The notes: generated by a model from the sequence alone, not told the origin. A stretch of 22,258 bases of DNA from Gyrodactylus bullatarudis (GCA_012064415.1 SSNU01000076.1:1-22258); one strand, 5' to 3'. Shown: positions 1 through 10,986, counted from the stretch's first letter. Numbers and translations are program-made.

Positions 1-667
1 GCCTATATGAGCTTTTCACTTTTCTCTCCACTGTTGCTATTTATTGGAGAGTTTTGGTGTTTTTTCAGCTTACATATTAATCTAATATTATTCATCTTTT
101 ACTATGTCTTTTATTATTTGTAAATTATTAACTTGAATGAATCTTTTAACTTTTATCATTTTCAAAGCAATACCACTGATGCTGCTTTGAGAAATGTACA
201 TATGGTTTTAATATATCTCCTTTTTCGTATAATTCCATATTATGAATTTAAGTGGATACTCGGACGTTTTTGACAAACAACGTGAATTACTTGTATAATA
301 TACTTGTATAGTTTTTAACCGGAATTCTATAAGGTTGAGGAGAAAGTTCTATAAACGTTTAGTGTAAATTAAAAATTACATCAAATTTAACCAGAAATTA
401 ATTATTTGTATTTTCATTATAATACTAATAAATTATAAAACCATTGATTTTATTTTGTGTGTCGGGATTTCCAGTCATACATTTTTAGAGAGTTTAGTGT
501 ATGTCAATATCGGGGTCAGTCTTCAACCAGAACATCACAGAATTCGTACTCTTCAATAGTTTTTGGATCAGATAAAATATTTACAAAAAAGGTAGCTCTG
601 GTGAATTCAGCACAATTCTAATACAAACTAGTTGATAATAGTTTTTAAATTTTTCCTAATAATGTCT
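1..667. other. AT-rich DNA without recognisable gene
   Basis: I see no convincing coding frame, RNA gene or repeat with clear ends. Reading frames are short and stop-rich on both strands. Confidence 0.6.
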
Positions 668-1075
668 ATAATCACCAGGGCAACCGAAAATATTCCCTTA
701 AAAAAATTTTTTAGGCGCCTAAAATATTCTGTTAAATATATCTCAAAAAACGGATATTCTTCAATTTGCCGGACCTCAATTAAATAAATTGACAAGATCT
801 GATTGGTTCAACCAATTTGGTTGATTAAAATTATCCAATAAAATTAGAGTTTTATAAATTTTTTTTTGATTACTATAGGTTTATAGGTATTCGTGAAAAA
901 TATACCCTATAATATGCTTTTATCCATAAAGTAATATTTCATGCCCTTTATGCTTTTATAAACCTTTCATTTTACAGAATTTTGTAAAAATTTCTTTAAT
1001 TTTAAAGCTTTAAACATTATACTGTAGAAAATATGGAAAAATAAAAAATATGCTTTCTGTTGCCCTGATAATCAC
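668..1075. mobile_element. hAT-type MITE with 8-bp target-site duplication
   Basis: A 392-bp non-autonomous element (676-1067) begins CAGGGCAACCGAAAATAT and, read on the other strand from its right end, begins CAGGGCAACAGAAAGCAT. The terminal inverted repeat is perfect for 9 bp and imperfect for about 18. Both flanks carry the same 8 bp, ATAATCAC (668-675 and 1068-1075). An 8-bp duplication plus CAGGG ends is the signature of hAT-superfamily insertion. The AT-rich interior has no reading frame, so a hAT transposase encoded elsewhere must have moved it. Intact ends and duplication suggest a fairly recent insertion. Confidence 0.85.
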
Positions 1076-2340
1076 TAATAAGTAGTTACAGTAATTTGAA
1101 CATTATATTATTTTAATATAGCTTAAATATAGTAAATGCAAAAAACATTCACTCTTTTTAATATAAAATCAAGGGTTTGGAAATATTTCTTCTTTAATCA
1201 GATATATTTAGATTTTGAGTTTTTAATTAAATAAACATAACAGGTATTGTCACAGGTGGCAAATCAAGCGTGCAGTGTAATGAAATTATCTATCATAGAT
1301 TTCTTCTGCTTCATTCAGGAGAGTATTTATTAAGAAAGATTTAGTTACTTCATTATTTATCATGACTGAAAAAATCGTAAGTTATTAGAAAATTATATTA
1401 GAACTTTTTTTAAAATTACAATAGTAATTATAAATAATTTTTTATCATGTAGAATAAAAGTCGGACAATATTAACAGTGAGTTTATTTTTGCAACATTAT
1501 TTACACTTTGATTATGTATAAATTGTCTTCTGGCTTGCATTGGTCTATCTGTAGAGCAAGAAACAGTCCAAGGGGGTTTAATATTTCCTAAAAACAAATA
1601 AGAATTATAAAAGTTATAGGAATAGTTATTATGATCCGAATTACTAAAGCTGTAACTAGGGTATTAAAAAGTGATAGTCGTTAAAATTTTATTCAATAAA
1701 GAATTAATTCAACCGTTTTTTGACTCCTGAGTGAAAATTTTCCTGGTTCTGACGTATGATTCATGCACAGAATACTGTCTATATAAAAGATACAAGAGAA
1801 AATATCAGGCATATATTTTATAACACTTCATATTTTTATGTCTTCATATCTCATGTCTATACTTAATAAATAACTTGCATACAATATACACAAACCTAAT
1901 CTAATTGACCAATCATATTCATTCTTTGATTTCCCATTTTTATTACGTCATGCATCATGTTTTATTCTAAATTCTTCTAACCATGCCAAAAAACTCCAAC
2001 GCCAAGTTCCATTAACATAAATTTTTTTTTCTAAATCCTGGCCCAATAAATTCCAAGAATCTAGAACCGGAGATATATATTATAAATTATAATTTATAAT
2101 GTAAATCATAAGAAACCAATTCTCGGATAACAATCATTTCTTATTTATCAATATTGACTCATAAGTAGTAGGAAAATTTTAAAAGTCATTTAATACGATT
2201 CAAAAAAATGAGCGAATATGAGTTTTCTAGGTCATTTTTTTGATGCTCTAGTTATTACAATACAATAATTTGAGACCTTCCATTGGTTGATTTTGATACT
2301 GAGACTTATTAAAGTATGAGGGGGGGCGAGGAAACTACAT
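1076..2340. other. AT-rich DNA without recognisable gene
   Basis: No supported coding region. A self-complementary AT tract lies near 2079-2100, and one CCAATCA sits near 1908, but no TATA/ribozyme module follows it. Confidence 0.55.
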
Positions 2341-2357
2341 TGTAATCATTTCTGTTC

Positions 2358-2570
2358 TCAATCTGATAATTGCTTTTGTTTTATGATCAAAGGAATGATT
2401 TGTAACTTTCCACTCAGTCTCTCTCGTTTTCTCTTTATCGTTGTGCCGCCTTTTCCTCTTCTTTTGTCGCTAATTACACGTTGGCTTTGTTACTGGGGCA
2501 GTGCATTGATTTTATTTCGGGACGTAAACTCTTTGATCTCTGTTTTTAGCTGAGCTACAGATAATTCCAT
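2358..2570 (-). pseudogene. Short ORF downstream of hammerhead A, PLE leader-type, one stop
   Basis: The frame starts at an ATG (2568-2570) 20 nt beyond the hammerhead at 2590-2639 and on the same strand. It runs 70 codons to 2358 with one in-frame stop at codon 27 (2490-2492). Its start, with SVAQLKTEIKEF near residues 4-15, closely resembles the start of the minus-strand ORF at 21985-22125 (SVAQLKTNLEEH), which also follows a hammerhead. This suggests a conserved first ORF, or ORF N-terminus, of a Penelope-like family. The part beyond the stop is very basic (KRRGKGGTTIKRKRER), as in nucleic-acid-binding or nuclear-localisation segments. I do not know its function. Confidence 0.45.
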
Positions 2571-2589
2571 GAGTAGAAAGGTCAATGCC

Positions 2590-2639
2590 AGAATATAGAG
2601 CTTTTATTTCGTGGCATACTCATCAGCTTTTACATGCCA
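2590..2639 (-). ncRNA. Hammerhead ribozyme A (PLE-type)
   Basis: On the minus strand the core CUGAUGA (2620-2626) is followed by a stem-II element GUAUGCCAC and GAAA (2607-2610). GU/AC closes stem II. Stem III is weak (AUA/UAU) and the predicted cleavage is after the A at 2594. Stem I pairs poorly (G-U, A-U, then a mismatch), so this copy may be impaired. An upstream GGCAU (2634-2638) can pair with the loop AUGCC, as in the other copies. Penelope-like elements are known to carry hammerhead ribozymes in their pseudo-LTRs. Conserved core and context make the call; activity is doubtful. Confidence 0.7.
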
Positions 2640-2640
2640 G

Positions 2641-2694
2641 ATTTATATAAAGAAAATTGTGTACAAAATATTGATTTTTAATCTGATTGGTTGT
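2641..2694 (-). promoter_or_regulatory. CCAAT and TATA boxes upstream of hammerhead A
   Basis: Read on the minus strand, CCAATCAGA (about 2683-2691) is followed about 35 bp later by a TATATAAA-like box (2643-2651), and the ribozyme starts a few bases beyond. The spacing matches the other five modules, which supports a core promoter whose transcript begins in or just before the ribozyme. Confidence 0.6.
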
Positions 2695-2699
2695 TTTCT

Positions 2700-3500
2700 G
2701 GTGCGTGTTTATTAGACTCTTTGGGATATACATGTTAGAGTGACATATATCCCTATCACGTTTGACTCTTTAATGTGACTAATATTAATAACCGTATAAA
2801 TTATGTACAAGGGGGTAGAGTAGTGTTACTGTAATTGAAAGCACAAAGTAATTTAAAATATGAGGTATGAATATAATGGTTACATCTAGGAAAAATATTT
2901 GGTGATCTTTTTTTGTCCCATTTTATCGCCTGGTCTGTTTCTTTTCCTTGGGGTTGATACTAGTGTTGCGAATTCGGTAATACCAGTGGTTTCACGAATT
3001 TCTTTTGGATACATAGATTTGGCTTCTGTTTTTCTATGTATAATGCCTCAGCAGTTTTCAGAGCTGCCACGTTGTTACCTGTTTTTCTTGTAGATTATTT
3101 CAAGTTTAATTGGTTAATAACCAATGGTTATCAACTATTGTCAACTTCTCATTGATTAAGAATTTAGGTGATATCTTTTCAAGCCATAGATAAGTAATTT
3201 TCTATAATTTTCGAAATAAGGCTGATTTAGGTATATAAGCAAGGCGTATGGGATGGTTAGAGCAAAAAGGGTCCATCACCTGTAATTTAATTCTCTCTAA
3301 ACAAAGTTTTTTTTAAATGCAACCATCATAAAATTATCACCTTTTGATAGAGAATGGAAAATTTATCTTGAAAATTCAAGCTTAAATATTTTTTCATCAA
3401 AAGAGTTTTTATACCTTTTTCAGATTTCGTATTATTCAGTTTTCAATTTCGTAAAATTTCAATGTAAATTTACGGTAATGCTCAACACCTTTTAAAGACG
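2700..3500. other. No recognisable gene
   Basis: On the minus strand, the part next to 2700 is the expected upstream side of module A. GTCAAACGT near 2760 also occurs upstream of the ribozyme at 16707 (near 16537), so some pseudo-LTR sequence probably extends here. Nothing else is supported. Confidence 0.4.
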
Positions 3501-3508
3501 AGAAAAAG

Positions 3509-3551
3509 AAAAAAACTAAGTACACAAAGAGATAGACATAGATTCAAAATG
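3509..3551 (+). repeat. Dispersed repeat, copy 1 (ACATAGATTCAAAATG family)
   Basis: The segment with AACTAAGTACACAAA and ACATAGATTCAAAATG matches the arms of the inverted repeat at 13867-13935 and 14478-14547. It marks a repeat family with at least three copies in the window. About 640 bp downstream lies a second shared block (4186-4394), mirrored by the block at 14149-14366, so both loci probably derive from one longer element. Confidence 0.55.
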
Positions 3552-3555
3552 GACA

Positions 3556-4185
3556 GTAAAACAGAGAGTAGTATTTATGCCTTACAAAGTTAAATCTTTA
3601 AGATCAAATATTAATTTAAATATGATTTACATTCGTAATCCTTCTGAAATTCTGATCTATAAGAATAGCCTACTTTAAATATGGGTTGATTAAACACATG
3701 AATATTCAGTTAATTACATACATGATGGCTCACTGGATGAATATATTTCCTATCAAAATTATATTTATACCTCTTGTTCTTCTTCAGGTGACCAATAATA
3801 ATATGCATGAGAACCATCAACCAATAGAATTTGAGTATTTTCCTAACCAATTTTTCCTCCACTTCTCACCAACTCCAAGGCTAAGCTATGCAGGAACGAT
3901 TTTTTATGTTACGTAAATTTTAAATTGTAAAACCAAATTTATCTTATCTTTCTTAATTTTTTAACCAAGAATTTCTGATACTTGATTGGAATTTTACATT
4001 TCTGAAAAGTTTTTGTTTTAAATTGATTGAGTATACCATTCGTTCTGTGGTATTTTATAAAGTTTAATATTCATTTCTCGATTGATTGAAATCAGATTTC
4101 CTTTATCTGAATTCTACACGAATTTACCCATCTGAAACAGTTTTCAATCGTCTCATTCATAAAATTATTCCTGGCTTCTTTTTTT
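3556..4185. other. No recognisable gene
   Basis: Only short, unconvincing frames. The tract between the two shared repeat blocks has no visible coding signature. Confidence 0.5.
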
Positions 4186-4394
4186 AGGATGTCACCTCCT
4201 GTTCTTGAGTATTCAAGAACTTCTTCCTTTCTCCTAACAAGATAACTTTTATATGCTCCAAATTTTTTCAATTGGATTTATCAGGTGGGAAAATCGAGTC
4301 AGCCTTAGTATTTTCAGATCATCATTTTCAATGTCCTCCTCCCTTTTTGCAACTTGAGATAACTCATTGTGAGAATAAACACAAAAAAACAAAA
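4186..4394 (+). repeat. Dispersed repeat, copy 1 of a ~210-bp block
   Basis: The block starts AGGATGTCACCTCCTGTTCT and is repeated in direct orientation, with scattered substitutions and small gaps, at 14149-14366. Shared landmarks include TGCTCCAAATTTTTT and GTGAGAATA near the end. No coding capacity is evident, so this is a diverged non-coding part of a mobile element. Confidence 0.75.
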
Positions 4395-4410
4395 GAGCTT
4401 GTACTTTTGT

Positions 4411-4729
4411 TTCCAGGCGGTTTCACTTATGTTTCTTCTCCATACTTGGGCCCTCTTTACACTTTGAGAATTCATCCAGCAGTAACTGCCCACTGTACCT
4501 TTTTTGTTTTCACTTAATTGACTGATCAATTTTCTACACTCCTTCGCACTAATTGCAGGTTTACTAAAAGTTTGATCCTTTTTCACCTCTTCTTTTACAC
4601 TAATTACTAGTTGGCTCATTATTTGATTATCAGCGAAAAATGTACAGTGGGTAGTTACTGATGGATGAATTCCTTAAGTGTAAAGGGGGCCCAAGTATGG
4701 AGAAGAAACAGAAGTGAAACCGCCTGGAA
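4411..4729. repeat. 88-bp inverted repeat with 143-bp spacer
   Basis: The arms are 4411-4498 and 4642-4729, equal in length with only a handful of mismatches. They contain TTCCAGGCGGTTTCACTT and a GGGCCC palindrome. The RNA or DNA could fold into a long stem. In the spacer a minus-strand ATG at 4617-4619 opens a frame that runs through the left arm to 4314. Its first 38 codons look protein-like (KECRKLISQLSE) but I do not recognise them, and the remainder is probably read-through of non-coding repeat. No target-site duplication is clear. Confidence 0.75.
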
Positions 4730-5656
4730 GAAGCAGTCCTCTGAAAGCTTTTTCTACAAAGATTACAAATATGAATTTCGAGGTTATAACAAGGATGAGG
4801 GTGATAAGATAAATTGTTAAAGAAGATATGATTAAAATAGATTTATTTATAAATTTGAGTTTAACGTGTACTCCTTGCGAAATTGATTATCTGGTTTTAT
4901 GATTTGGAAATTAACGAAATCAAAAACTTTATTTCACGAAATTCATCTGAAAATAAGTATAGATTCAAGTTATTTCAACATTTTTTACATGCAAGATTCG
5001 TGTTGGATGATTTCATCCAGATGAGGTCTTCTAACGTTAAAACTTCTAGAGACCCCTTTTTCAGCAAATGAGATTTAATCAATTTATTAATTATTGTTTT
5101 CATCATAAAGATATTGAAATTTTTAATGAATTTTCAAAGTTGTGAATTAAAACTTCCAATTGATGAAAAAATAAAAAAAAACTTCTGGAGGTTATGTGTG
5201 AAAGAGAATAGTATTCCCCATGCTAAGGTGAGATATGTACATTAGGGGTGGTACTTGAAAATTAAAAAACCGGAATTTTGATATGCTTGGCCCATAATCT
5301 GATAGATAATTTAACGCTGATTCTAATGATATTAATATGAATTCTAGGTCAAAAAAAGCTGTGACATAATAGTACCAACTGACTTAATTTTTAGACATAA
5401 GTACATAAATTTTTGATAACTACCTATAAGTAATTCGTGAGGTTTTGCAACAGATAATTTATGATAATGAAGCTCTAAGTAATTTGATTTTGTCTATTCA
5501 ATAGAAGAAACTAGAAAAAAGATTTATAACATTATTTAATATTTATTAAAAGATTTATAACATCTTCAACTGTTTTTCACTGCTTCAATAAATTGTTAAT
5601 TTTTTCAAAATGTTCTAACGTAGGCTCTCTGGGAAAGATTTTCCTGTTGCATTCAA
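4730..5656. other. No recognisable gene
   Basis: AT-rich and stop-dense on both strands. A plus-strand frame at 4883-5071 (62 codons) has no recognisable motif and I do not call it a gene. Confidence 0.5.
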
Positions 5657-6141
5657 TTATCCTTGGTGATCTGAGCCTCTGGAAGCCTGAGCAGAGAAAG
5701 CCTTTGTTGTAACCTGTATCATACGCTCAACAGCATGCGTATTTGAATGCATTCCATAAAATCAAATTGGTCTTAAGACAGTTAGCTCTTCATTTTGGAG
5801 TAATGCTGTAAACCCAAATACTTCCTCATCAAAATCAACTATTTCGTAGTAATTACGGGCGTTGAAATTGATATTCTTTGGTCTCTGGTACCTTCTCATG
5901 AAATTCCGAGGTAAATTTTCCAAAATATTGATAGCTCGATTCCGTATTAAAGGATCTCGATCACCCATCATAGTAATCAACACATTTTCTGGCTGTACCA
6001 TCCAACAATTTTTTGAAAGCGACTTCAACAAACTCATTGATTTCTTAAGAAATTTAAATTTCAAATGTCCATCTGAAATCAAGGCAAAAATAAATCATAA
6101 CTTGAGAAATCAAACTAGAAAAATATTTTTTACCCATAATC
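5657..6141 (-). pseudogene. Pseudogene of a conserved uncharacterised protein family, possible short intron
   Basis: The minus-strand frame from 6072 down to 5657 reads as real protein, with a PENVLITMMGD segment near its start, a NINFNARNYYEIVDFDE segment mid-way, and a THAVERMIQVTT segment near its end. From memory this order resembles an uncharacterised family often found in invertebrate genomes, in multi-copy or transposon-associated form; I cannot name it or give a function. An in-frame stop at 5762-5764 separates the second and third segments although homology appears to continue, so the copy is broken. Upstream, a GGTAAAA donor (near 6133) and a TTTCAG acceptor (near 6073) define a 61-bp candidate intron, and removing it keeps the frame. 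Directly upstream the Gypsy fragment begins on the same strand, so the 5' part is lost or displaced. Confidence 0.55.
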
Positions 6142-6199
6142 ACCCTGATTTAGCAGAAGAATGAGAGAAGACAACCGTCACTGAACAATATGACTGTCA

Positions 6200-8041
6200 T
6201 TATGACTGTTTTGGCTAAGAACATTCGTAAATCCCGTATAAGTGATTCTACAATCCCATTGGATTGATGGTGACCTGGTGGGGTTTGACATAGAGTAATA
6301 TTCTTAGCCTCAGCATATTCCTTAATTTGTAGTGCCACAAAATTTGTTCCATTGTCAGATACCAGAATCCTTGGATATCCAACCAACTGGAAAATCTCAT
6401 GAAGTGCTTCCATAGTGTGTTCTGCCGATAGAGATGGCAAGACTTTCATTTGCACCCATTTAGAAAAAGCATCAATCAAAACTAATATCGACTTTCCATC
6501 TACATATGCTACATCTACATGTACTCTATTCATACATATATCAGTTTCTGGCCAGGTTCCTAGGTTAGTATTCAACCTTCTCCTGCGATTCCTTTGACAA
6601 GTCAGACAAGTATTTACCCAACGAACAACATCATAGTACAATCCAGGCCACCAGCAATATTTCTTCGCAATATTGTACATTGCATCACGTGCTGGATGAT
6701 TGGTATGAAGTCCTTCTAACACTAAACTCCTGAGTGGTTTAGGTACTACTACTCTATCACCAATGTACACTACATCTTCCATAACATACAGATCCTCCTT
6801 GAATTGGGTGAACTCCCTTAGGGGTTTGATGTTGCCTCCCCACTTCCTTGCAATTTTATTTCTCAACAAGCGATACACTACATCATCAGTTCCTTTGATG
6901 GCTTCCAGCAGTGTTTCATGAGAGCCATTAAGGTATGTAACATTAACTTGTGGAATGACAAGAAACTCATCAACAACCTCCAATTTATCTTCTTTTATAC
7001 CAACTCTTGATAAGGCATCTGGGAGGGACATCTGCTCACCCTTTCTGTACTTGATATCATAGTTGAATAGTCTCCAACCATCAACTCTTGAAGAAACTCG
7101 TCTGTTTTCTGTATGATCCGAGAAAATATATTGCAAAGGGTTATGATCTGTTTGTATCACAAATTTCTTTCCAATCAGGTACCTGTAAAATTTGCGTACA
7201 CCATATACCACTGCCAAGGCCTCACGTTCCAGGTTTGAGTATTTCCGTTCAGCTGGTTTGAGTAATCTGCTTGAATAATGGATTACCTGTTTCATTTCCT
7301 CATCATGAGAAATAACAGCACCCTGTCCGTCAGAGGATGCATCCGTACTAAGGTATACAAGTTTATCAGGATCATATATCATGACACTAGCTTTAGCAAT
7401 TCTGGTTAATACCAACTCCAAGGCTTTTGTATACTCCTCACACCAATGCCATTCCACATCTTTCGATAATAAACCAAAGACTTTGCACAGCAGAGGTGAA
7501 TAGCTCTTACACATCATGCCATAATATTGCAGCATACCTAGTAGACTCTGCAATTGACTCCTATTTGTTGGTGTGCCAAGAGCTTTGATTTTCGCAATCT
7601 TATCTGGGTCAGGTAAAACTTCCCCATTGCTAATAACAAATCCCATGAATTGAATATTCTCACTGCATTTTTGTAATTTCTGAAGATTAACCTTGAACCC
7701 ATGAGTCCTGAGACGATCAGAAACCATATCATAGATTTCATCATGTTCAGCTACTGATTTGCCACCAATTATGATATCATCTTGGAACACAGCCATTCTG
7801 GGTATTCCTGCCAAAACTCTGTTCATAGCCTCCTGAAATATTCTAGGAGCTGCTGAAAGTCCAAATTGTAACTTGGTAAATTGAAAATAACCCAAATGAG
7901 TCGAGATACATGTCAGGTACCTTGATTCCTTGTCAAGTTCTATTTGATGATAAGCATCCGAGAGATCAATAACAGAGTAGTATTTGCAGCCAGCAACCTT
8001 GGAAAGTAGATCTTCAATACGGGGCGTCGGATACGAGCCCG
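6200..8041 (-). pseudogene. pol: Ty3/Gypsy-type pol fragment (RT, RNase H, integrase), truncated at both ends
   Basis: One long open frame encodes part of a Gypsy polyprotein. In-frame homology starts at about 8041 with a YPTPRIEDLL segment of the reverse transcriptase fingers and SVIDLSDAYHQIEL (catalytic Asp), then the FQDD catalytic box (about 7776-7787). The RNase H has TDASSDG, LEREALA and TDHNPL. The integrase follows with an H/H...CLTCQ zinc finger and a core with Asp (HVDVAYVDG), Asp (SDNGTNF) and Glu (GIVESL). Homology stops just past the core (FLAKT, about 6205). The integrase C-terminus, gag, protease, the start of RT and both LTRs are missing. A stop at 8082-8084 lies just outside the homology. 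The remaining frame has no stop or frameshift, so the fragment is fairly young or recently copied, but it is a dead internal piece. It lies on the same strand as the pseudogene at 5657-6141. Confidence 0.93.
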
Positions 8042-8084
8042 GATCAATAAACGTACGTATATGTCTACTATATATGTATACTTA

Positions 8085-8535
8085 GATTATTTCTAAATGC
8101 TCTGAGAGTTTACTTTCATACTAGTCACGATGGGATCCATTTGTAGACTGTAACATTCAGTAACATGGAATAATCCATTACCAAATACGACGATCCTGGG
8201 GGAATTATTATCTCAAAACACCTAGAACTATCCAATTGTAAATAATCTTTGTAAGTATAGGTGTGAACTATTACATTCAATTTCTATCAACCTTTTCAAT
8301 AACATAGGCTTACAAACTGGACCCTCTAATTTTTTAGGGGGATCTTTCGAATGTTCCCCATCTCAGTATTAAACACTATTCATTGAAACGTATGAGATCC
8401 CCATAAAAATGGGCGATAATTCTTCTGTCTGTTTAATGATGAACAATTCATGTTAAGAAAAATTATTTATTCATTTAATTCAAAAATATCACTATCAACT
8501 CCTGGGTCATTTCCAGTTCGGTTAATGTTCCGAAT
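8085..8535. other. No recognisable gene
   Basis: Stretch between the Gypsy and Tigger fragments. I see no coding frame, LTR or clear terminal repeat. Confidence 0.5.
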
Positions 8536-9470
8536 TCACGTTCTGCTTTTAAAATAATTATTCAAAAATGTTATCGACTCAATTATATCTTGAGGTAAGA
8601 TCAGCGTTCCTGTGTTATTCTTGTTGATAAATTTACAATGATGGAAGCAATTCACAATCGTTTTTCCACTTACATCATCCCAGGCTTCTTTAACTATCAA
8701 TAAACAACTTTTAAGATTAACATTTTTTCTCAAGTCCTTTATCGGAATTTTTTCTGCTGTTATCTTCTTGTTGAGAAGCTTTTTGTATTGACATTAAAAG
8801 GATCTTATTATTCCAGCATCGATTGGTTGACATACCGAAGTACAATTGGGAGGAAGAAAATGAATCTTGATAAAATGAAAATATTTTTTTTTGTTAGAAA
8901 GTCATATATAATAATTATCGTAAAATAAAGAATCTTTGAATATCATACATTAATGTTTCTAAGACGGAATTCTTCTTCGAGTCTGTGACTTGAAGCATTG
9001 TCAACGAACAATATATATTTTTTCTTCTTCTTCCTTAATTCATCGTCCCATTCCTGTAGGCCCTTAGTAAATAAAGATCTTGTCATCCAGCCTTTCTTTG
9101 ATGACGAATAGTTGAGAAACTCAGAGTCATGATCGTCAAAACACCTAGGTTTCTTTACATTGTTAATTATTTGTAAGGGCCTTTTGTCGCCAACAGCATT
9201 TGTGCAAAATACAAGTGTTATTCTATCCGTTAATCATTTAAAACCATGAGCATTTTCATTTTTGTGAACGAGAATTTTTTTCTTATTGCAAATATATTTA
9301 TAAATAAGGCTGCTTCATCTAAATTGTAGATTTCGTCTTCTTCGTATCCATTTAAGTGAATAGGTAACCCAGCAAAGAATTCTCCAACAAGATCATCAGG
9401 AACACTTTTGCATTCACCGGAAGGTTTACGAAATGTTAAATTTTTTCTTTTTTTAACGAATTTTGGTCAG
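8536..9470 (-). pseudogene. pogo/Tigger-type DDE transposase pseudogene
   Basis: Protein homology is spread over several minus-strand frames. In order: FRKPSGECKSVP and the first catalytic Asp in IYNLDEAALF (about 9310-9340); ITLVFCTNAVGDKRPL; GWMTRSLFTKGLQEWDDEL; the second Asp in ILFVDNASSH (about 8995-9015); FLPPNCTSVCQPIDAG with the third Asp (about 8814-8840); and a C-terminal KEAWDDVSGKTIVNCF segment. This is the DDE_1 domain of the Tc1/mariner-pogo branch (Tigger/jerky-like), which cuts and pastes DNA at TA sites. At least two stops or frameshifts break it (for example after the AALF segment and after GIIRSF). The N-terminal DNA-binding domain is missing here; a possible relic of one is at 12820-13024. 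A C-terminal piece of a closely related copy is at about 16888-16970. Confidence 0.88.
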
Positions 9471-9712
9471 ATTACATAAAAATGGTGCTCTATCGAATGG
9501 TATTAATTTTAAAACCAGAAAACCAAGGATAAAAAAGTTATTTTATTTCAGTTATTTATAAAGATAAAAGAATGATTTTTGGTGTTTTGTGAAGATCAGA
9601 GAATTCTGATACTGATGATGTAATAAAATATATAGTTTATTTAACTGAGACTCATTATAAGCAAAAAATATACACATTGAAGATAATGGAGAATGATAAA
9701 TATTGTTCTACT

Positions 9713-9790
9713 CTCATTGGTTGAAAAAATACTCTAATATTATTGGTTGATGAAATTTGGGGCAGAAAGGTATAAGTAGGAAAATTTGAA
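9713..9790 (+). promoter_or_regulatory. TATA-type promoter-like segment related to the 19738-20705 palindrome arms
   Basis: ATTGG motifs (inverted CCAAT) at about 9715 and 9744 are followed by TTTGGGGCAGAAAGGTATAA and then AGTAGG. The right arm at 20600-20655 has the same order, TTTTGGGGTAGAAATGG then TATATAAGTAA, after ATTGG motifs. I infer a diverged copy of the same promoter. No ORF I recognise follows it. Confidence 0.4.
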
Positions 9791-9859
9791 ACGAGCAGAG
9801 CTATCGCGAGAGTATATTTTATTGTAAATAATAGCTTTAATATAAAACTGTAGTTATAT

Positions 9860-10768
9860 TACGTAAATTAATAACTATACAATCATGGTAAATAAAAAAC
9901 ATTTTTAAAGAAAAGTATAAGAGCATTTGATTTTAAGAGCACTAATCATGAGCAACAAAGCAATGTACCACTCAAATTATTTCAGAAAACTTTTGGTCTA
10001 TTATGTCACAGGTATATTCAACAAAGACTGAAGAAATTTGACTGTGAAGAATTTCCCAAAAGATTCCCGGGAAGATTTTTTTGTGGCGGAGTATCTTCGC
10101 AGTGTAGTTGAAGCTCTTGAATTTTCTTACTTGAAAAGAAGGAATCAACTTCATGTAACACTGAAAAAAAATTTCGCCACCCTTGAGATTAGAGGCATCT
10201 CTACTGAAACCAAAGTAAATTGACTCTACTACCCATAACGGGTGTACTAATGTCTGTCATACTCATTAATTTACCAAGCAGAAAGTGCACATTCTACATG
10301 GGTCAATGATTATCATTTCCAGAGTAGTAAACAAATTGCAAGCCAGGGATGTAATGAAAGACCATTTCTATTGAATTAAATTTTAATGCATTGAAAAATA
10401 ACATGAAAAATATGCAATGCACAAAAAGTAGGAGTGTATGCATTTTTACTAAGGAAATGCCTTATAGGTTTTGTACAGACATCTACCTATGTTTCAGCGT
10501 AAAAAAATGCTCACATCTTATTGGAAACTGTTTCAGTCTGTATTGAATATAACCAGATTTTATTTTATTTATTGTTCAAAACGGTGCATGATGCAGAGCT
10601 TCTACTGTAATATAATCTTAGTTATCATTTGGCAAAGGTTCTATTGGCAAAGGTACTATTTTGTAATTTTGTTATTGTCGGGTACCCCGTTTGACTTCCT
10701 ATTTCTCTTTCTGGATTCTCCAGGTTGGCTGCTTGTCTGTAATTGGTTAGAATTTCTATCTGACCCGT
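9860..10768. other. No recognisable gene
   Basis: Several 60-100-codon frames exist (10038-10223 plus, 9972-10154 minus, 10471-10794 plus) but they overlap, are rich in aromatic or hydrophobic residues, or lack motifs. I do not support any as a gene. Confidence 0.45.
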
Positions 10769-10918
10769 TTATTCAGGAAAGTATTTTGGAATAAATGGTA
10801 CCTTGGAGTAATATTTGAACATGGTCCAACCAGCTTCATCTATATTCCAAAGTTTTTTGGGGTGATACCGCTGTAAAATTTCTGGAAGTCTTCTTCTAAA
10901 ATATTCTATACTTTCCAT
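10769..10918 (-). pseudogene. Possible DDE transposase scrap
   Basis: A 49-codon open frame contains LWNIDEAGWTMF around residues 23-34. The N-[IVL]-D-E-x-G pattern with a preceding tryptophan is typical of the first catalytic Asp of pogo/jerky-type DDE transposases. Length, flanks and the absence of other motifs make this only a candidate fragment. It lies 70 nt beyond the small ORF at 10987-11154 on the same strand; a spliced or frameshifted connection cannot be excluded. Confidence 0.35.
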
Positions 10919-10986
10919 CGGTGCTCAGAGCTTATCGCCACATGGCTAAAATCGGAACTTTAAAAAATAAAAGAAACCTACAGCTC

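Noticed and set aside
780..860. TCTGATTGGTT motif near 795 as another promoter-ribozyme module
   Set aside because: On the minus strand the CCAATCAGA is present, but no CUGANGA core with GAAA follows; TTGAAGA further on lacks the required bases.
8805..8835. GATTGGTTGA as an inverted CCAAT box
   Set aside because: It lies in the codons for the QPIDAG motif of the Tigger transposase, so the match is explained by coding sequence.
9605..9640. CTGATGATGTAATAAA as a hammerhead
   Set aside because: The GAAA motif is absent and the flanks do not pair.
10471..10794. 107-codon plus-strand frame as a membrane protein
   Set aside because: Hydrophobic and aromatic residues reflect T-rich codons; no family resemblance, and the opposite strand carries the NIDEAG frame at one end.
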